A DNA stretch of 6,773 nucleotides, taken from NCBI GenBank assembly GCA_900555005.1, contig USJM01000100.1, positions 1 to 6,773 of the forward strand, written 5' to 3'. The notes below the pieces were generated by a model. The model saw only the letters and a list, made by a program, of their open reading frames with translations. It was not told the DNA's origin and did no database searches. The translations under genes were made by a program, and so were the position numbers. Within the stretch, counting starts at the first letter, position 1; each line of letters begins with the position of its first letter. Shown piece after piece: positions 6,282-6,773 of this stretch. Origin of the DNA: an uncultured Lachnospiraceae bacterium. Lineage in GTDB: Bacteria > Bacillota_A > Clostridia > Lachnospirales > Lachnospiraceae.

Positions 6282-6773
6282 ATGGAAAGATTGTCGGTAC
6301 TGGAAAAACAGCGGATGGAGAACCAGAGAAGTCACAGGCCCGCAAAAGAAGGGCTGCTTCTGTCGTATACAGACTATGTTGGTCAGCGACGCCGGGAGGC
6401 GGCGAAGGTGCTCTGCCAGCTTGAGACGGAATCGGCCTATGAGGAAGCCTGCCTGTTTCTGGAAAGAAGAGCTTCGTGCCAGGCTCCGTATGCGGGAGGC
6501 CACAGGAGCAGCAGGGAGACCAGGGAGCATGTCCGCAGGATCAACGGGCTCCGGCGCATGAAAGAAGCGCTGATGGCGATGGATCCGACGTCTTCTACAA
6601 GGCTCATGCGGAAATGCTTCTGGCGGATGTCAGTGACGAGCAGAGCGGTCGTCTGATTGATGTTCCTTATCTTCACCGTGCAAGAAAGCTGATATCGGCT
6701 TCATTGGACGCTGGAATTCCGGTCTATCTGGTCGGCCATCTTGGCTCCGGGAAAACGCAGCTGGCAGTGGAGG
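6282..6773 (+). CDS. P-loop NTPase-like gene, frame-broken and cut by the window end
   Basis: ATG 6282 has AGGGA (6270-6274) with a 7-nt spacer, 28 bp after ohyA. The first frame reads MERLSVLEKQRMENQR and on through a charged, helix-prone region to MKEALMAMD (about residue 101), then becomes atypical and stops at 6656. From about 6587 the frame two bases on (equivalent to one lost base) reads DVFYKAHAEMLLADV, then LIDVPYLHRARKLI and VYLVGHLGSGKTQLAVE, open to the window end. GHLGSGKT (6734-6757) is a textbook Walker A motif after a hydrophobic strand, so the product is probably an AAA/MoxR-like ATPase with an N-terminal helical extension; the rest is outside the window. The class-2 frame alone is open only from about 6443 and has no good start with a Shine-Dalgarno, which supports one gene with a frame break near 6540-6590. 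I do not recognise the specific family. Confidence 0.55.

Overview
The window looks like chromosomal DNA from an anaerobic, gut-type Bacillota (Firmicutes) of moderate GC, perhaps a Lachnospiraceae or Erysipelotrichia relative. This rests on Shine-Dalgarno sites such as AAGGAGG, sigma-A-like promoters, and a gene set (hybrid cluster protein, DUF1846 protein, PrsW-type protease, oleate hydratase) common in anaerobic Bacillota. There is no rRNA or tRNA gene to settle the taxon, and I see no phage, IS or CRISPR element.

Layout: (a) 1-663 (+) is the C-terminal part of a hybrid cluster protein (hcp) with all the C-terminal hybrid-cluster ligands in canonical spacing, followed by a strong hairpin at 762-803. 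(b) 830-1747 (+) is a multi-helix membrane protein carrying the four PrsW/M82 glutamic protease motifs. (c) 1800-3281 (-) is a DUF1846 (UPF0371) gene, convergent with (b) across a shared hairpin. Its reading frame is broken by three net -1 shifts, although its promoter, start and both ends are intact. (d) 3282-3573 is a divergent intergenic region with a good promoter for DUF1846 on the minus strand and a weaker candidate for tetR on the plus strand. (e) 3574-4353 (+) is a TetR-family regulator with an unusual C-terminal tail made of 13-residue tandem repeats. Its stop codon lies inside a 26-bp hairpin. (f) 4454-6253 (+) is a complete oleate hydratase (ohyA). (g) 6282 to the window end (+) is the start of a P-loop NTPase-like gene whose N-terminal part and Walker A part lie in different frames.

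Functional reading: the tetR-ohyA pair is the clearest unit. It is plausibly a regulator of unsaturated-fatty-acid response placed next to the enzyme that hydrates and detoxifies oleic and linoleic acids; the regulatory link is inference. Hcp belongs to nitrosative/oxidative stress handling. PrsW-like proteins cleave membrane substrates such as anti-sigma factors, but no partner gene is visible here. All four inferred frame breaks in the window are of the same sign (one base missing). That makes sequencing or assembly error a serious alternative to real gene decay. I found no convincing new multi-gene system.
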